A stretch of DNA of 64,000 bases from Nitrogeniibacter sp050293885 (GTDB taxonomy: Bacteria; Pseudomonadota; Gammaproteobacteria; Burkholderiales; Rhodocyclaceae). The translations under genes were made by a program, and so were the position numbers. Positions 44,785 to 53,701 of this stretch are shown here, piece by piece. Under the pieces are notes generated by a model that saw nothing but the letters and a program-made list of their open reading frames with translations, ran no database searches and had not been told where the DNA came from. Within the stretch, counting starts at the first letter, position 1. Every line of letters starts with the position of its first letter. The stretch lies in contig JBNKNO010000002.1 of assembly GCA_050293885.1 (NCBI GenBank), forward strand, positions 95,964 to 159,963, written 5' to 3'.

Positions 44785-45459
44785 ATGGCCATCACCGACT
44801 GGCCCGCCAGCGAACGACCGCGAGAAAAGCTCATCGCCCGCGGCGCGCACGCACTGTCTGACGCCGAGTTGCTGGCTATCTTCCTGCGCGTGGGCATCAC
44901 CGGCAAAAGTGCGGTTGACCTGGCCCGAGACCTGCTCACCCACTTTGGCAGCCTGGACCGCCTGTGCGCGGCAGATCGACACGCGCTGTGCGCTGTACCC
45001 GGCATGGGCGAAGCGAAATTCACCCAGCTCCAAGCCGTTATGGAAATGGCCCGCCGCGCGTTGGCGAGCGACATGACCGAGCGTGACCTGCTCGACGCGC
45101 CGGAGCGCGTCAAGGCGTGGCTTCGCCTGCGCCTGGGCCCACTGGAACACGAAGAGTTTCACGTGCTTTTGCTCGACGCACAGAATCGCTTGCTGCACGC
45201 CGAAGCGCTGTTTCGCGGCACGCTCACGCAAACCAGCGTCTACCCTCGAGAAGTGGTCAAACTCGCCCTGCGCCACAATGCCGCCGGGCTGTTGCTCGCC
45301 CACAACCACCCCTCGGGCAGCACCGAACCGAGCGGCGCTGACCACACCCTGACCCGCAGCCTGCGCGACGCCCTCGCGCTCGTTGACGTGCGCGTACTCG
45401 ACCACTTTGTCGTCAGCCGCGCGGCCGTCCTGTCGTTTGCGGAAATGGGCTGGCTATAG
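44785..45459 (+). CDS. radC: RadC family protein (JAB/MPN domain)
   Basis: 224 residues from the ATG at 44785 (GGAG upstream). An N-terminal helix-hairpin-helix region (ALSDAELLAIFLRVG, CAVPGMGEAKFTQL) is followed by a JAMM-type metalloprotease-like domain with the zinc motif HNHPSGSTEPSGAD (173-186). Despite its name it is not shown to act in DNA repair. The divergent coaBC-dut / radC layout followed by rpmB-rpmG is a conserved gene neighbourhood. Confidence 0.92.
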   Translation: MAITDWPASERPREKLIARGAHALSDAELLAIFLRVGITGKSAVDLARDLLTHFGSLDRLCAADRHALCAVPGMGEAKFTQLQAVMEMARRALASDMTERDLLDAPERVKAWLRLRLGPLEHEEFHVLLLDAQNRLLHAEALFRGTLTQTSVYPREVVKLALRHNAAGLLLAHNHPSGSTEPSGADHTLTRSLRDALALVDVRVLDHFVVSRAAVLSFAEMGWL

Positions 45460-45508
45460 TCCCGCGAGCCGCTCCCAAGCAGGTAGAATACGCATTCGTC
45501 GATAGGCC

Positions 45509-45538
45509 TTGCCCCACCCACGGATGGTGTTGTATCAT
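45509..45538 (+). promoter_or_regulatory. Probable promoter of rpmB-rpmG
   Basis: TTGCCC (45509-45514), an 18-bp spacer and TATCAT (45533-45538), about 40 bp before rpmB. Confidence 0.45.
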
Positions 45539-45578
45539 CGGCGGCTTTCTCGAAAACCGAATTCTCTGGAGCACAGTC

Positions 45579-45815
45579 ATGGCTCGCGTTTGCCAAGTGA
45601 CCGGTAAGGCACCGATGTCGGGAAACAATGTTTCCCACGCCAACAACAAGACCAAGCGTCGTTTTCTCCCCAACCTGCAATATCGCAAGTTCTGGAGCGA
45701 GGCTGAAAATCGCTGGATCCGTCTGCGCGTCACCAACGCCGGCCTGCGGACCATCGACAAGAAAGGCATCGACGTCGTCGTTGCCGACCTGCGCGCCCGC
45801 GGCGACAAAATCTAA
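45579..45815 (+). CDS. rpmB: 50S ribosomal protein L28
   Basis: 78 residues from the ATG at 45579. MARVCQVTGKAPMSGNNVSH and NNKTKRRFLPNLQYRKFW match L28 along its full length. It has one cysteine near the N-terminus and lacks the paired zinc-ribbon cysteines, so it is the zinc-independent form. It is followed 23 bp later by rpmG, the usual two-gene operon. Confidence 0.97.
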   Translation: MARVCQVTGKAPMSGNNVSHANNKTKRRFLPNLQYRKFWSEAENRWIRLRVTNAGLRTIDKKGIDVVVADLRARGDKI

Positions 45816-45838
45816 CCCAGCACCCGACGGAGACTGAC

Positions 45839-46006
45839 ATGGCCAAAGGCGGTCGCGAAAAAATCAAGCTCGAATCCAGTGCTGGCACTGGACACTTCTA
45901 CACCACCAACAAAAACAAGCGCACCATGCCCGAAAAGCTGGAGCTCAAGAAATTTGACCCGGTGGTTCGCAAGCACGTGCTCTATAAGGAAACCAAACTG
46001 AAGTAA
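45839..46006 (+). CDS. rpmG: 50S ribosomal protein L33
   Basis: 55 residues from the ATG at 45839. MAKGGREKIKLESSAGTGHF, then YTTNKNKRTMPEKLELKKFD and a basic end KHVLYKETKLK match L33. The two CxxC pairs of the zinc form are missing (GTGHFYTT and MPEKLELKK at those places), so it is the C- type. Partner of rpmB in one operon; a terminator follows at 46043. Confidence 0.95.
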   Translation: MAKGGREKIKLESSAGTGHFYTTNKNKRTMPEKLELKKFDPVVRKHVLYKETKLK

Positions 46007-46042
46007 TCCTGTTTCAGGGTTTCTCCAGAACGTTTTCGAAGC

Positions 46043-46064
46043 AAAGCCCGCACTCGCGGGCTTT
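46043..46064 (+). terminator. Rho-independent terminator after rpmG
   Basis: Stem AAAGCCCGC (46043-46051) with GCGGGCTTT (46056-46064), loop ACTC. Confidence 0.85.
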
Positions 46065-46115
46065 TGCGTTTGTGCCAGCTCGACGCACACGCGCCTGCCA
46101 AGCATCCGGAAAAAG

Positions 46116-46141
46116 AAAGGGCTGCCCGGAGGCAGCCCTTT
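46116..46141 (-). terminator. Rho-independent terminator after the cold-shock gene
   Basis: Stem AAAGGGCTGCC (46116-46126) with GGCAGCCCTTT (46131-46141), loop CGGA. On the minus strand it is followed by TCTTTTT. Confidence 0.87.
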
Positions 46142-46170
46142 CTTCCTACTGAAGCCGGTGATACGCCGGA

Positions 46171-46374
46171 TCAGGCACGCTGAATATTCGAAGCCTGCTT
46201 GCCCTTCGGGCCTTGCGTGACTTCAAAACTCACCTTCTCACCTTCTTTGAGCGACTTGAAGCCGTTCATGTTGATTGCGGAAAAGTGAGCGAACAAATCC
46301 TCGCTGCCATCATCCGGGGTAATAAAGCCAAAGCCTTTGGCGTCGTTAAACCACTTCACAGTACCAGTTGCCAT
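46171..46374 (-). CDS. Cold-shock protein (CspA family)
   Basis: 67 residues from the ATG at 46374 (GAGGAT upstream). The RNA-binding motifs RNP1 (KGFGFITP) and RNP2 (LFAHFSAI) are intact in MATGTVKWFNDAKGFGFITP. It is a single OB-fold RNA chaperone. Its 5' region (to about 46500 and beyond) is long and AT-rich, in keeping with the long structured leaders of csp genes. It lies next to clpS-clpA in the opposite direction, an arrangement also seen for cspD in enterobacteria. Confidence 0.95.
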   Translation of the reverse strand: MATGTVKWFNDAKGFGFITPDDGSEDLFAHFSAINMNGFKSLKEGEKVSFEVTQGPKGKQASNIQRA

Positions 46375-46746
46375 CTTGCCTAAATCCTCACAAACATCTT
46401 TTTTCTTTCGCCCGGGGTTCCGGACAGCTCCCTGATCGCCGTTCGCGCGCACGCAAGACAAGCAGAGATACGAGTCCGCTTTTACCCATTTGACCACTTT
46501 GCGTCAACGGTTTTTCAAGCGAAAAATTTGTTGCAATACAGCATTTTAGACTCGCGGTCTCACAAGAAACATCAAAATAAATCACCCCCATCTACCCGCA
46601 AGCCAGAGCACAGCGCAGCACAAAGACAACACCCCACCTCATCCGCAGCGCAACAAACGCAATTTGGCGCGCCGTTGTGAAATACGCACGAAATTCGTCA
46701 CTGCTCTACGCTTGCCATCCCTCTCCGCTTGATTAGAATGCTTCTC
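46375..46746. other. 372-bp divergent region between the csp gene and clpS
   Basis: AT-rich in its middle (46500-46600). It must hold the long untranslated leader of the cold-shock gene and the clpS promoter. No gene seen. Confidence 0.5.
46712..46739 (+). promoter_or_regulatory. Promoter of clpS-clpA
   Basis: TTGCCA (46712-46717), 16-bp spacer, TAGAAT (46734-46739). The start would fall at about 46746, directly at the clpS ATG (46747). Confidence 0.55.
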
Positions 46747-47055
46747 ATGGCCATTCGGAAACAAGACGATTCACTACTCGAGGCCGAGAAGACCCGGGTG
46801 GGTCCACCTCGGATGTTCAAGGTACTTCTGCTGAATGACGATTACACTCCCATGGACTTCGTTGTCAGCGTGCTGCAAAAATTTTTTGCCATGGATCGCG
46901 AACGCGCCACGCGTGTGATGCTCCAAGTCCATACAGAGGGTCGCGGCGAGTGCGGTGTTTTCCCCAAGGACATCGCCGCAACCAAAGTCGAGCAAGTCAT
47001 CGCACATGCAAGGCAACACCAGCACCCGCTGGCATGTGTGATGGAGGAGAACTGA
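46747..47055 (+). CDS. clpS: ATP-dependent Clp protease adaptor ClpS
   Basis: 102 residues from the ATG at 46747. After a disordered N-terminal tail comes the ClpS core PRMFKVLLLNDDYTPMDFVV, MDRERATRVMLQVHTEGRGECGVF with the N-degron pocket residues (Asn-Asp in LLNDDYT, Met, His), and DIAATKVEQVI. It delivers N-end-rule substrates to ClpA, whose gene begins 2 bp downstream. No ribosome site lies before the ATG and the predicted promoter ends right there, so the transcript may be leaderless. Confidence 0.95.
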   Translation: MAIRKQDDSLLEAEKTRVGPPRMFKVLLLNDDYTPMDFVVSVLQKFFAMDRERATRVMLQVHTEGRGECGVFPKDIAATKVEQVIAHARQHQHPLACVMEEN

Positions 47056-47057
47056 GA

Positions 47058-49334
47058 ATGATTGCGCAAGAACTGGAAGTCAGCCTCCACATGGCCTTCG
47101 TCGAGGCCCGGCAGAAACGCCACGAGTTCATCACGGTGGAGCATCTGCTACTCGCCCTGCTCGACAATCCGTCCGCGGCGGAAGTGTTGCGCGCCTGCTC
47201 GGCCAACATCGAGACGCTACGCCGGGAGCTCACCGAGTTCATCGACGAGCACACGCCGACGGTCGACGGTGAAGACGAGATCGACACACAACCGACGCTG
47301 GGCTTCCAGCGGGTGATCCAGCGCGCCATCCTGCACGTGCAATCCTCCGGCAAGAAGGAGGTCACCGGCGCCAACGTACTGGTCGCCATCTTCGGCGAAA
47401 AGGAATCACACGCGGTCTATTTTCTGCAGCGTCAGGAAGTGTCGCGCCTGGATGTGGTCAATTTCATCTCACACGGCATTGCCAAGGACAACGGCACCAG
47501 TGCGCCCGAAACGCCACCGGGGTCCGATGCCGAGCCTGGCGAAGTGGAAAGCGAGCCCACCCAGGGCGGCGGTGCGCTGGAGAACTTTACCCAGAACCTG
47601 AATCAACAGGCGCTGATGGGCAAGATCGATCCGCTCATCGGCCGCGACAAGGAAGTCGAGCGCGTCATTCAGACCCTGTGCCGTCGGCGCAAGAACAACC
47701 CGCTGCTGGTCGGTGAGGCAGGCGTGGGCAAGACCGCCATTGCCGAAGGGCTGGCCCGCCGCGTGGTCGAAGGTCGCGTGCCGGAGGTACTTGTCGATGC
47801 GCAGGTGTTTGCGCTCGACATGGGCGCCCTGCTCGCCGGCACCAAGTATCGCGGAGACTTCGAGCAGCGCCTCAAGGCCGTGCTCAAGCAACTCGTGGAT
47901 AACGACAACTCGATCCTCTTCATCGACGAGATTCACACCCTGATTGGCGCCGGCGCGGCCTCAGGCGGCACGCTCGACGCCTCGAACCTGCTGAAACCTG
48001 CCCTCTCTTCCGGGCAGCTCAAATGCATCGGCGCCACCACCTATTCGGAGTTCCGCCAGATCTTCGAGAAGGATCACGCACTCTCCCGCCGCTTCCAGAA
48101 GATCGATGTGCTCGAACCCTCGGTATCCGAGACCGTCGAGATTCTCAAGGGGCTCAAGAGCCGTTTCGAAGAGCACCATAGCGTGCGCTACTCGAAGGAT
48201 GCGCTGTCATCGGCGGCAGAGCTGTCGGCCAAGTACATCAACGACCGTCATCTGCCCGACAAGGCCATCGACGTCATCGACGAGGCCGGCGCCGCGCAGC
48301 GGATTCTGCCCAAGTCCAAGCAACGCAAGACAATCGGCAAGGGCGAGATCGAAGATATCGTCGCCAAGATCGCTCGCATTCCACCGCGCACCGTGTCGAG
48401 TGACGACAAGGCCGCGCTGAAGACCCTCGACCGCGATCTGAAGAACGTGGTGTTCGGTCAGGACAAGGCTATCGACGCGCTGGCCAAGGCGATCAAGATG
48501 TCCCGCTCCGGTCTTGGCAATCCGAGCAAGCCGATCGGCAGCTTCCTGTTCAGCGGCCCCACCGGCGTCGGCAAGACCGAAGTCGCGCGCCAGCTCGCCT
48601 ACACCCTGGGCATCGAGCTCGAACGCTTCGATATGTCCGAATACATGGAACGCCACGCCGTCAGCCGGCTGATTGGCGCGCCGCCGGGGTATGTCGGTTT
48701 CGATCAGGGCGGGCTGCTCACCGAGGCGATCACCAAGAAGCCGCACTGTGTGCTGCTGCTCGACGAGATCGAAAAGGCACATCCGGATATCTACAACATC
48801 CTGCTGCAGGTGATGGACCACGGCACGCTGACCGACAACAACGGGCGCCAGACCGACTTCCGCAACGTGATCATCATCATGACCACCAATGCGGGTGCCG
48901 AGGCGATGCAGAAACCGGTGATGGGCTTCTCGGCCAAGCGCGAGACCGGCGACGAAATGGCTGAAATCAAGCGCATGTTCTCGCCCGAGTTCCGTAACCG
49001 CCTCGACGCCATGATCTCCTTCTCGGCGCTGGACAACGACATCATCCTGCGCGTGGTGGACAAGTTCCTTACCCAGCTCGAGGCCCAGTTGCACGAGAAA
49101 AAGGTCGAGGCATCGTTCACCGACAAGTTGCGCACCTGGCTGGCCGCCGAAGGCTTCGATCCGCTCATGGGCGCGCGGCCAATGTCGCGCCTCATCCAGG
49201 ACTCGATCCGCTCGGCGCTCGCCGACGAACTGCTGTTCGGCCGTCTGGTCAATGGTGGCCACGTCACCATCGATCTGGACGACGAAGAGAAGATCGTGCT
49301 CGAGTTCGACGACGAACTCGTCACCAGTTCCTGA
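47058..49334 (+). CDS. clpA: ATP-dependent Clp protease ATP-binding subunit ClpA
   Basis: 758 residues from the ATG at 47058 (GGAGGAG upstream). Domains: double ClpN repeat (1-145), an acidic linker, AAA+ D1 with Walker A GEAGVGKTAIAEGLA (near 218) and DEIHTLIGAG, then D2 with GPTGVGKTEVARQL (near 500) and LLDEIEKAHPD. The P-loop proteins unfold substrates for ClpP; an IGF/L-like loop for ClpP docking lies in D2. No middle domain is present, which separates it from ClpB. Operon with clpS; terminator at 49351. Confidence 0.96.
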   Translation: MIAQELEVSLHMAFVEARQKRHEFITVEHLLLALLDNPSAAEVLRACSANIETLRRELTEFIDEHTPTVDGEDEIDTQPTLGFQRVIQRAILHVQSSGKKEVTGANVLVAIFGEKESHAVYFLQRQEVSRLDVVNFISHGIAKDNGTSAPETPPGSDAEPGEVESEPTQGGGALENFTQNLNQQALMGKIDPLIGRDKEVERVIQTLCRRRKNNPLLVGEAGVGKTAIAEGLARRVVEGRVPEVLVDAQVFALDMGALLAGTKYRGDFEQRLKAVLKQLVDNDNSILFIDEIHTLIGAGAASGGTLDASNLLKPALSSGQLKCIGATTYSEFRQIFEKDHALSRRFQKIDVLEPSVSETVEILKGLKSRFEEHHSVRYSKDALSSAAELSAKYINDRHLPDKAIDVIDEAGAAQRILPKSKQRKTIGKGEIEDIVAKIARIPPRTVSSDDKAALKTLDRDLKNVVFGQDKAIDALAKAIKMSRSGLGNPSKPIGSFLFSGPTGVGKTEVARQLAYTLGIELERFDMSEYMERHAVSRLIGAPPGYVGFDQGGLLTEAITKKPHCVLLLDEIEKAHPDIYNILLQVMDHGTLTDNNGRQTDFRNVIIIMTTNAGAEAMQKPVMGFSAKRETGDEMAEIKRMFSPEFRNRLDAMISFSALDNDIILRVVDKFLTQLEAQLHEKKVEASFTDKLRTWLAAEGFDPLMGARPMSRLIQDSIRSALADELLFGRLVNGGHVTIDLDDEEKIVLEFDDELVTSS

Positions 49335-49350
49335 GCACAGCGCAACCCCC

Positions 49351-49377
49351 ATGGCGGCCTTCCGGGGCCGCCATTTT
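49351..49377 (+). terminator. Rho-independent terminator after clpA
   Basis: Stem ATGGCGGCC (49351-49359) with GGCCGCCAT (49366-49374), then TTT. Confidence 0.8.
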
Positions 49378-49435
49378 CATGTCCGCCGAGGGTACACTTT
49401 CATCCCTCCTCCAACGCATCAGGAAGATACGCATC

Positions 49436-49751
49436 ATGAGTTTTCAGACCGCAGATTTGAGCGACACCCACGACCAGGCCGTTCGCGTCGTTGACCCCAT
49501 GTTTCGCAGCTATGGCGGGAAGGCCGCATTTCACGGACCGATCACCACACTGAAGCTGTTCGAGGACAACACGCTGGTACGTTCCACGCTCGAAACACCG
49601 GGCAATGGTCGTGTGCTGGTGGTCGACGGTGGCGGCTCGATGCGTTGCGCCATGGTGGGCGATCAGCTCGGCGTGCTGGCAGTCAAGAACGGTTGGGCCG
49701 GCATCGTCGTCTACGGTTGCATTCGCGATTCAAAGGCCATGGGCACCATGA
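49436..49751 (+). CDS. rraA: RraA family protein (3' part in gap)
   Basis: The first 105 residues from the ATG at 49436 are visible; the rest (about 55 residues in this family) lies in the 375-N gap. FQTADLSDTHDQAVRVVDPM, FHGPITTLKLFEDNTLVR, RVLVVDGGGSMRCAMVGDQL and NGWAGIVVYGCIRDSKAM match RraA. Members inhibit RNase E or act as 4-hydroxy-4-methyl-2-oxoglutarate/oxaloacetate aldolases; the motif GDQLGVLAVKNGW with GCIRD is shared by both, so function is open. Confidence 0.9.
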
Positions 49752-50126
49752 NNNNNNNNNNNNNNNNNNNNNNNNNNNNNNNNNNNNNNNNNNNNNNNNN
49801 NNNNNNNNNNNNNNNNNNNNNNNNNNNNNNNNNNNNNNNNNNNNNNNNNNNNNNNNNNNNNNNNNNNNNNNNNNNNNNNNNNNNNNNNNNNNNNNNNNNN
49901 NNNNNNNNNNNNNNNNNNNNNNNNNNNNNNNNNNNNNNNNNNNNNNNNNNNNNNNNNNNNNNNNNNNNNNNNNNNNNNNNNNNNNNNNNNNNNNNNNNNN
50001 NNNNNNNNNNNNNNNNNNNNNNNNNNNNNNNNNNNNNNNNNNNNNNNNNNNNNNNNNNNNNNNNNNNNNNNNNNNNNNNNNNNNNNNNNNNNNNNNNNNN
50101 NNNNNNNNNNNNNNNNNNNNNNNNNN
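49752..50126. other. Assembly gap (375 N) between rraA and aceA
   Basis: Run of N that takes the rraA 3' end and most of the aceA promoter region. Confidence 0.99.
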
Positions 50127-50208
50127 CTCGTGACATTGAATCGAGCGCCGTTATCGACGGCATTCGGCAATCTCCCCCTCTGATCCACCGCAACACAAGG
50201 AAACGATC

Positions 50209-51522
50209 ATGTCCCAAACCCGCGAACAGCAAATCGCCGCCCTCAAGAAAGACTGGGCCGAGAACCCCCGCTGGGCCAGCGTCAAGCGCGGCTACAGCGC
50301 TGAAGACGTCGTGCGCCTGCGCGGCAGCCTGCAGCCGGAATACACGCTGGCCAAGCGTGGCGCCGAAAAACTGTGGGACAAAGTCAATGGCGGCGCCAAG
50401 AAAGGCTACGTGAACGCCTTCGGTGCGATCACCGCCGGTCAGGCCATGCAGCAGGCCAAGGCAGGCCTCGAGGCCGTGTATCTGTCCGGCTGGCAGGTCG
50501 CCGCCGACGGCAACACCTCCGAAACCATGTACCCGGACCAGTCGCTGTACGCCTACGACTCCGTGCCGACCATGGTTCGCCGCATCAACAACACCTTCAA
50601 GCGTGCTGACGAAATCCAGTGGAGCCGCGATATCAACCCGGGTGACGAAGGCTACATCGACTACTTCCTGCCGATCGTCGCTGACGCCGAAGCCGGTTTC
50701 GGTGGTGTGCTCAACGCCTTCGAACTGATGAAGAACATGATCACCGCAGGCGCTGCCGGCGTTCACTTCGAAGACCAGCTCGCTGCAGTCAAGAAGTGTG
50801 GCCACATGGGTGGCAAGGTGCTGGTGCCGACGCGCGAAGCCGTTGAAAAGCTGACCGCAGCCCGTTTCGCCTCTGACGTCCTGAACGTGCCGACCCTGAT
50901 CCTGGCCCGTACCGACGCAGAAGCCGCCAACCTGATCACCAGCGACTACGACGCCAACGACAAGCCTTTCCTGACCGGCGAGCGCACGCAAGAAGGCTTC
51001 TACCGCGTCAAGAACGGTCTCGAGCAAGCCATCAGCCGTGGTGTCGCCTACGCCCCGTACGCCGATCTGGTGTGGTGCGAAACCGGCACGCCGGATCTGG
51101 GCTTTGCCCGCGAATTCGCGCAGGCCGTGCATGAAGCCTGCCCGGGCAAACTGCTGTCCTACAACTGCTCGCCGTCCTTCAACTGGAAGAAGAACCTGGA
51201 CGAGGCCACCATCGCCAAGTTCCAGGACGAGCTGTCCGCCATGGGTTACAAGTACCAGTTCATCACCCTGGCTGGTATCCACCTCATGTGGTACAACACC
51301 TTCCAGTTTGCCCACGCTTACGCTCGTGGCGAAGGCATGAAGCACTACACCGAGATGGTGCAGGAGCCGGAATTCGCAGCACGCGAAAAGGGCTACACCT
51401 TCGTGTCGCACCAGCAGGAAGTCGGTGCTGGCTACTTCGACGACGTGACCACCGTGATCCAGGGCGGTTCTTCCTCCGTGAAGGCCCTGACCGGCTCCAC
51501 CGAAGAAGAGCAGTTCAGCTAA
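50209..51522 (+). CDS. aceA: Isocitrate lyase
   Basis: 437 residues from the ATG at 50209 (AAGGAAA upstream). The catalytic loop KKCGH (195-199) is intact in AVKKCGHMGGKVLVPTREAV, and GAITAGQAMQQAKAGLEAVYLSGWQV, DAEAGFGG and YNCSPSFNWKKNLDEATIAK are family blocks. It splits isocitrate into succinate and glyoxylate. With AceK and Icd in the same window it forms the branch point between the TCA cycle and the glyoxylate shunt. No malate synthase gene is seen here. A strong terminator follows. Confidence 0.97.
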   Translation: MSQTREQQIAALKKDWAENPRWASVKRGYSAEDVVRLRGSLQPEYTLAKRGAEKLWDKVNGGAKKGYVNAFGAITAGQAMQQAKAGLEAVYLSGWQVAADGNTSETMYPDQSLYAYDSVPTMVRRINNTFKRADEIQWSRDINPGDEGYIDYFLPIVADAEAGFGGVLNAFELMKNMITAGAAGVHFEDQLAAVKKCGHMGGKVLVPTREAVEKLTAARFASDVLNVPTLILARTDAEAANLITSDYDANDKPFLTGERTQEGFYRVKNGLEQAISRGVAYAPYADLVWCETGTPDLGFAREFAQAVHEACPGKLLSYNCSPSFNWKKNLDEATIAKFQDELSAMGYKYQFITLAGIHLMWYNTFQFAHAYARGEGMKHYTEMVQEPEFAAREKGYTFVSHQQEVGAGYFDDVTTVIQGGSSSVKALTGSTEEEQFS

Positions 51523-51556
51523 GCACATGCCCCCGACCTGGCGGTCGGATGCACGG

Positions 51557-51584
51557 AAAAGCCGCCCTTCGGGGCGGCTTTTTT
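51557..51584 (+). terminator. Rho-independent terminator after aceA
   Basis: Stem AAAAGCCGCC / GGCGGCTTTT (51557-51566 with 51573-51582) around CTTCGG, followed by further T. Confidence 0.92.
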
Positions 51585-51791
51585 GCGCGCTCATGCAGCC
51601 CGATCCCCGCACCGATGTGCAATCGAGCGAGCACGCAGAATGCAAATAAATGTAGAAACTATCAATAAAATCGAAATCCCCCCAAAAAAATACCAAAGCA
51701 AGCCTCAACTTGCACCGATTCGCGCCGTGAATACGCCTTGAGAATCAAAATATCGCGCGCCACTGACGCGCATCGTGCAAGGGAGGGAACC

Positions 51792-53423
51792 TTGAAAAAC
51801 CTAAAAGTACGCACCCGTCTGTTGGTGCTCTCAGCCATACTCCTCGTCCAGGCGATCGTGCTTGGCGAACTCGGGCTGCTCAATCTCGATCACGCGGCCT
51901 CCGGCATGGGCAGCATGTTCCACGACCGTGTCGAGCCGATGAAGGATCTCAAGCTGATCGCCGACAAATACGCGGTCAACATCGTCGATACGGCACACAA
52001 GGCGCGCGCCGGCTCGATCACCCGTGAAAAGGCCATTGAAAACGTCAAGGACGCGGAAAAGACCATCGCCGAAACATGGGAGCGCTACCTGAGCACCACC
52101 CTGACCGACGAAGAGCAGCAGATGGTCAACGAGCTCAAGCCCATGATGGCGAGCAGCCACGCGTCGATCGAAAAACTCAAGACAGCGCTCGCCGACTCGT
52201 ATGACGACACGGCACTGGTCGAGTACATCAACAGCGAGCTCTACCCGACCATCGACCCCTTGAGCGATCGCTTCAGTGCGCTTGTCGATCTGCAACAACG
52301 CGTCGCCGCGGAAGTGTTCGCGGAGACCGAGCAGCTCACCGCCGATGCACGGCGCAATGCCTATCTGCTGATCATTGCAGCGCTCATCATCGGCGTCGGC
52401 CTGGCGCTGTGGATCACCAATCAGCTCCAGCGCGAACTGGGCGCCGAACCGAGCGAAGTCGCACGCGTCGCCGGCCACATCGCCGAAGGACACCTCAATA
52501 TCGAGATTCCCGGCGCGGGCAAGGCGCATCCGTCGAGCGTGATCGCGGCCATGGTGAACATGCAGGAAGGTCTGCGCACCATGGTGAGCAACGTCACCCA
52601 AGCCTCCGGCCAGATCGCGACCGCGGCGCAACAGATGGTCGGATCGACCAAGGAAGCACACTCGGTGAGCGAGGATCAGAGCGAAGCGGCCTCGTCGATG
52701 GCTGCCGCCATGGAAGAGATGGCCGTGAGCATCAGTCACATCAGTGACAACGCGCGCGATGCACACCAACTGGCACGCACGGCGGGTGATTCGGCCTCGC
52801 AGGGCGGCACGATCATCGATTCGACCGTCTCCGAGATGGTCAAGGTCGCCGACGTGGTCGCCGAGAGTGCGCAAACCATCGAACGGCTGGCGGCCGAGTC
52901 GGACAACATCGGCACCATCGTGGGCGTTATCCGCGAAATTGCCGACCAGACCAATCTGCTGGCACTGAACGCCGCCATCGAGGCAGCACGCGCTGGCGAA
53001 CAGGGGCGCGGCTTCGCGGTGGTTGCCGACGAAGTGCGCAAGCTGGCCGAGCGGACCTCGCAATCGACCGAAGAAATCGTCACGCTGATCACCCGTATCC
53101 AGGGCGAATCGAAGGCCGCCAAGAATCAGATGCAGGCAGGCACCGAGCAGGTCGGCCGCAGCCGCGAGCTGTCCGTCCAGGCGGGTGAAGCCATTTCGAA
53201 AATTGCCGCCGCCATTGGCGACGCCATGGGGTCGGTCCAGTCGATCACCGAGTCGCTCGACGAGCAACGCTCGGCCAGCTCGGAAGTGGCCAACAGCGTC
53301 GAACGCGTTGCTCAGCGCGCCGACGAAAGCGCCGGCTCGGTGCGCAACATCGCCGAAGCCGCGGGCATGCTCGAACGGGTTGCCCACGGCCTCAAGGATA
53401 CGGTGTCCCGCTTCAAGCTCTGA
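51792..53423 (+). CDS. Methyl-accepting chemotaxis protein with 4-helix-bundle sensor
   Basis: 543 residues from a TTG at 51792, supported by GGGAGGG 5 bases upstream and by the typical beginning KNLKVRTRLLVLSAILLVQA. Order: TM1 (about 8-30), periplasmic 4HB_MCP domain (31-190), TM2 (192-213), HAMP-like linker (214-270) and a cytoplasmic signalling coiled coil. The tip motif is EIADQTNLLALNAAIEAARA, identical to the CheA/CheW contact region of MCPs. No C-terminal CheR pentapeptide. The ligand is unknown. It stands alone between two terminators. Confidence 0.92.
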   Translation: MKNLKVRTRLLVLSAILLVQAIVLGELGLLNLDHAASGMGSMFHDRVEPMKDLKLIADKYAVNIVDTAHKARAGSITREKAIENVKDAEKTIAETWERYLSTTLTDEEQQMVNELKPMMASSHASIEKLKTALADSYDDTALVEYINSELYPTIDPLSDRFSALVDLQQRVAAEVFAETEQLTADARRNAYLLIIAALIIGVGLALWITNQLQRELGAEPSEVARVAGHIAEGHLNIEIPGAGKAHPSSVIAAMVNMQEGLRTMVSNVTQASGQIATAAQQMVGSTKEAHSVSEDQSEAASSMAAAMEEMAVSISHISDNARDAHQLARTAGDSASQGGTIIDSTVSEMVKVADVVAESAQTIERLAAESDNIGTIVGVIREIADQTNLLALNAAIEAARAGEQGRGFAVVADEVRKLAERTSQSTEEIVTLITRIQGESKAAKNQMQAGTEQVGRSRELSVQAGEAISKIAAAIGDAMGSVQSITESLDEQRSASSEVANSVERVAQRADESAGSVRNIAEAAGMLERVAHGLKDTVSRFKL

Positions 53424-53538
53424 TTCTCGGTCCCCTCGCATGCCGCTGAGAAACGGTATGCGAGCGCTGCACTCAACGCCCTCCCCCTGAGTCAGCGCGA
53501 GACATCTCAGCCGCCCCCGGGCGATCCGGACGCCGACA

Positions 53539-53567
53539 AGCCCCACGACTCAAGTGGGGCTTTTTTT
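53539..53567 (+). terminator. Rho-independent terminator after the MCP gene
   Basis: Stem AGCCCCAC (53539-53546) with GTGGGGCT (53554-53561), then a run of T. Confidence 0.9.
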
Positions 53568-53623
53568 GGTTCTTCACGGATTCCCGGGATACGTCGCCCT
53601 TGCCATTCAACTGCACCAAAAAG

Positions 53624-53652
53624 AAGCCCCGGTCACAAAACCGGGGCTTTTC
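53624..53652 (-). terminator. Rho-independent terminator after the PAS-GGDEF gene
   Basis: Stem AAGCCCCGGT (53624-53633) with ACCGGGGCTT (53640-53649), loop CACAAA; T-rich on both strands. Confidence 0.88.
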
Positions 53653-53701
53653 TGTTCATGTGCAACACGCGGCTGACAAGCCGTCGCTTTGTTTGCGACG
53701 G

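Noticed and set aside
49711..51708. Long minus-strand frame across the gap and aceA
   Set aside because: Antisense to isocitrate lyase and partly made of N; no motifs.
51831..53546. 571-codon minus-strand frame
   Set aside because: Antisense to the chemoreceptor gene, low-complexity Arg/Gly/Asp composition.
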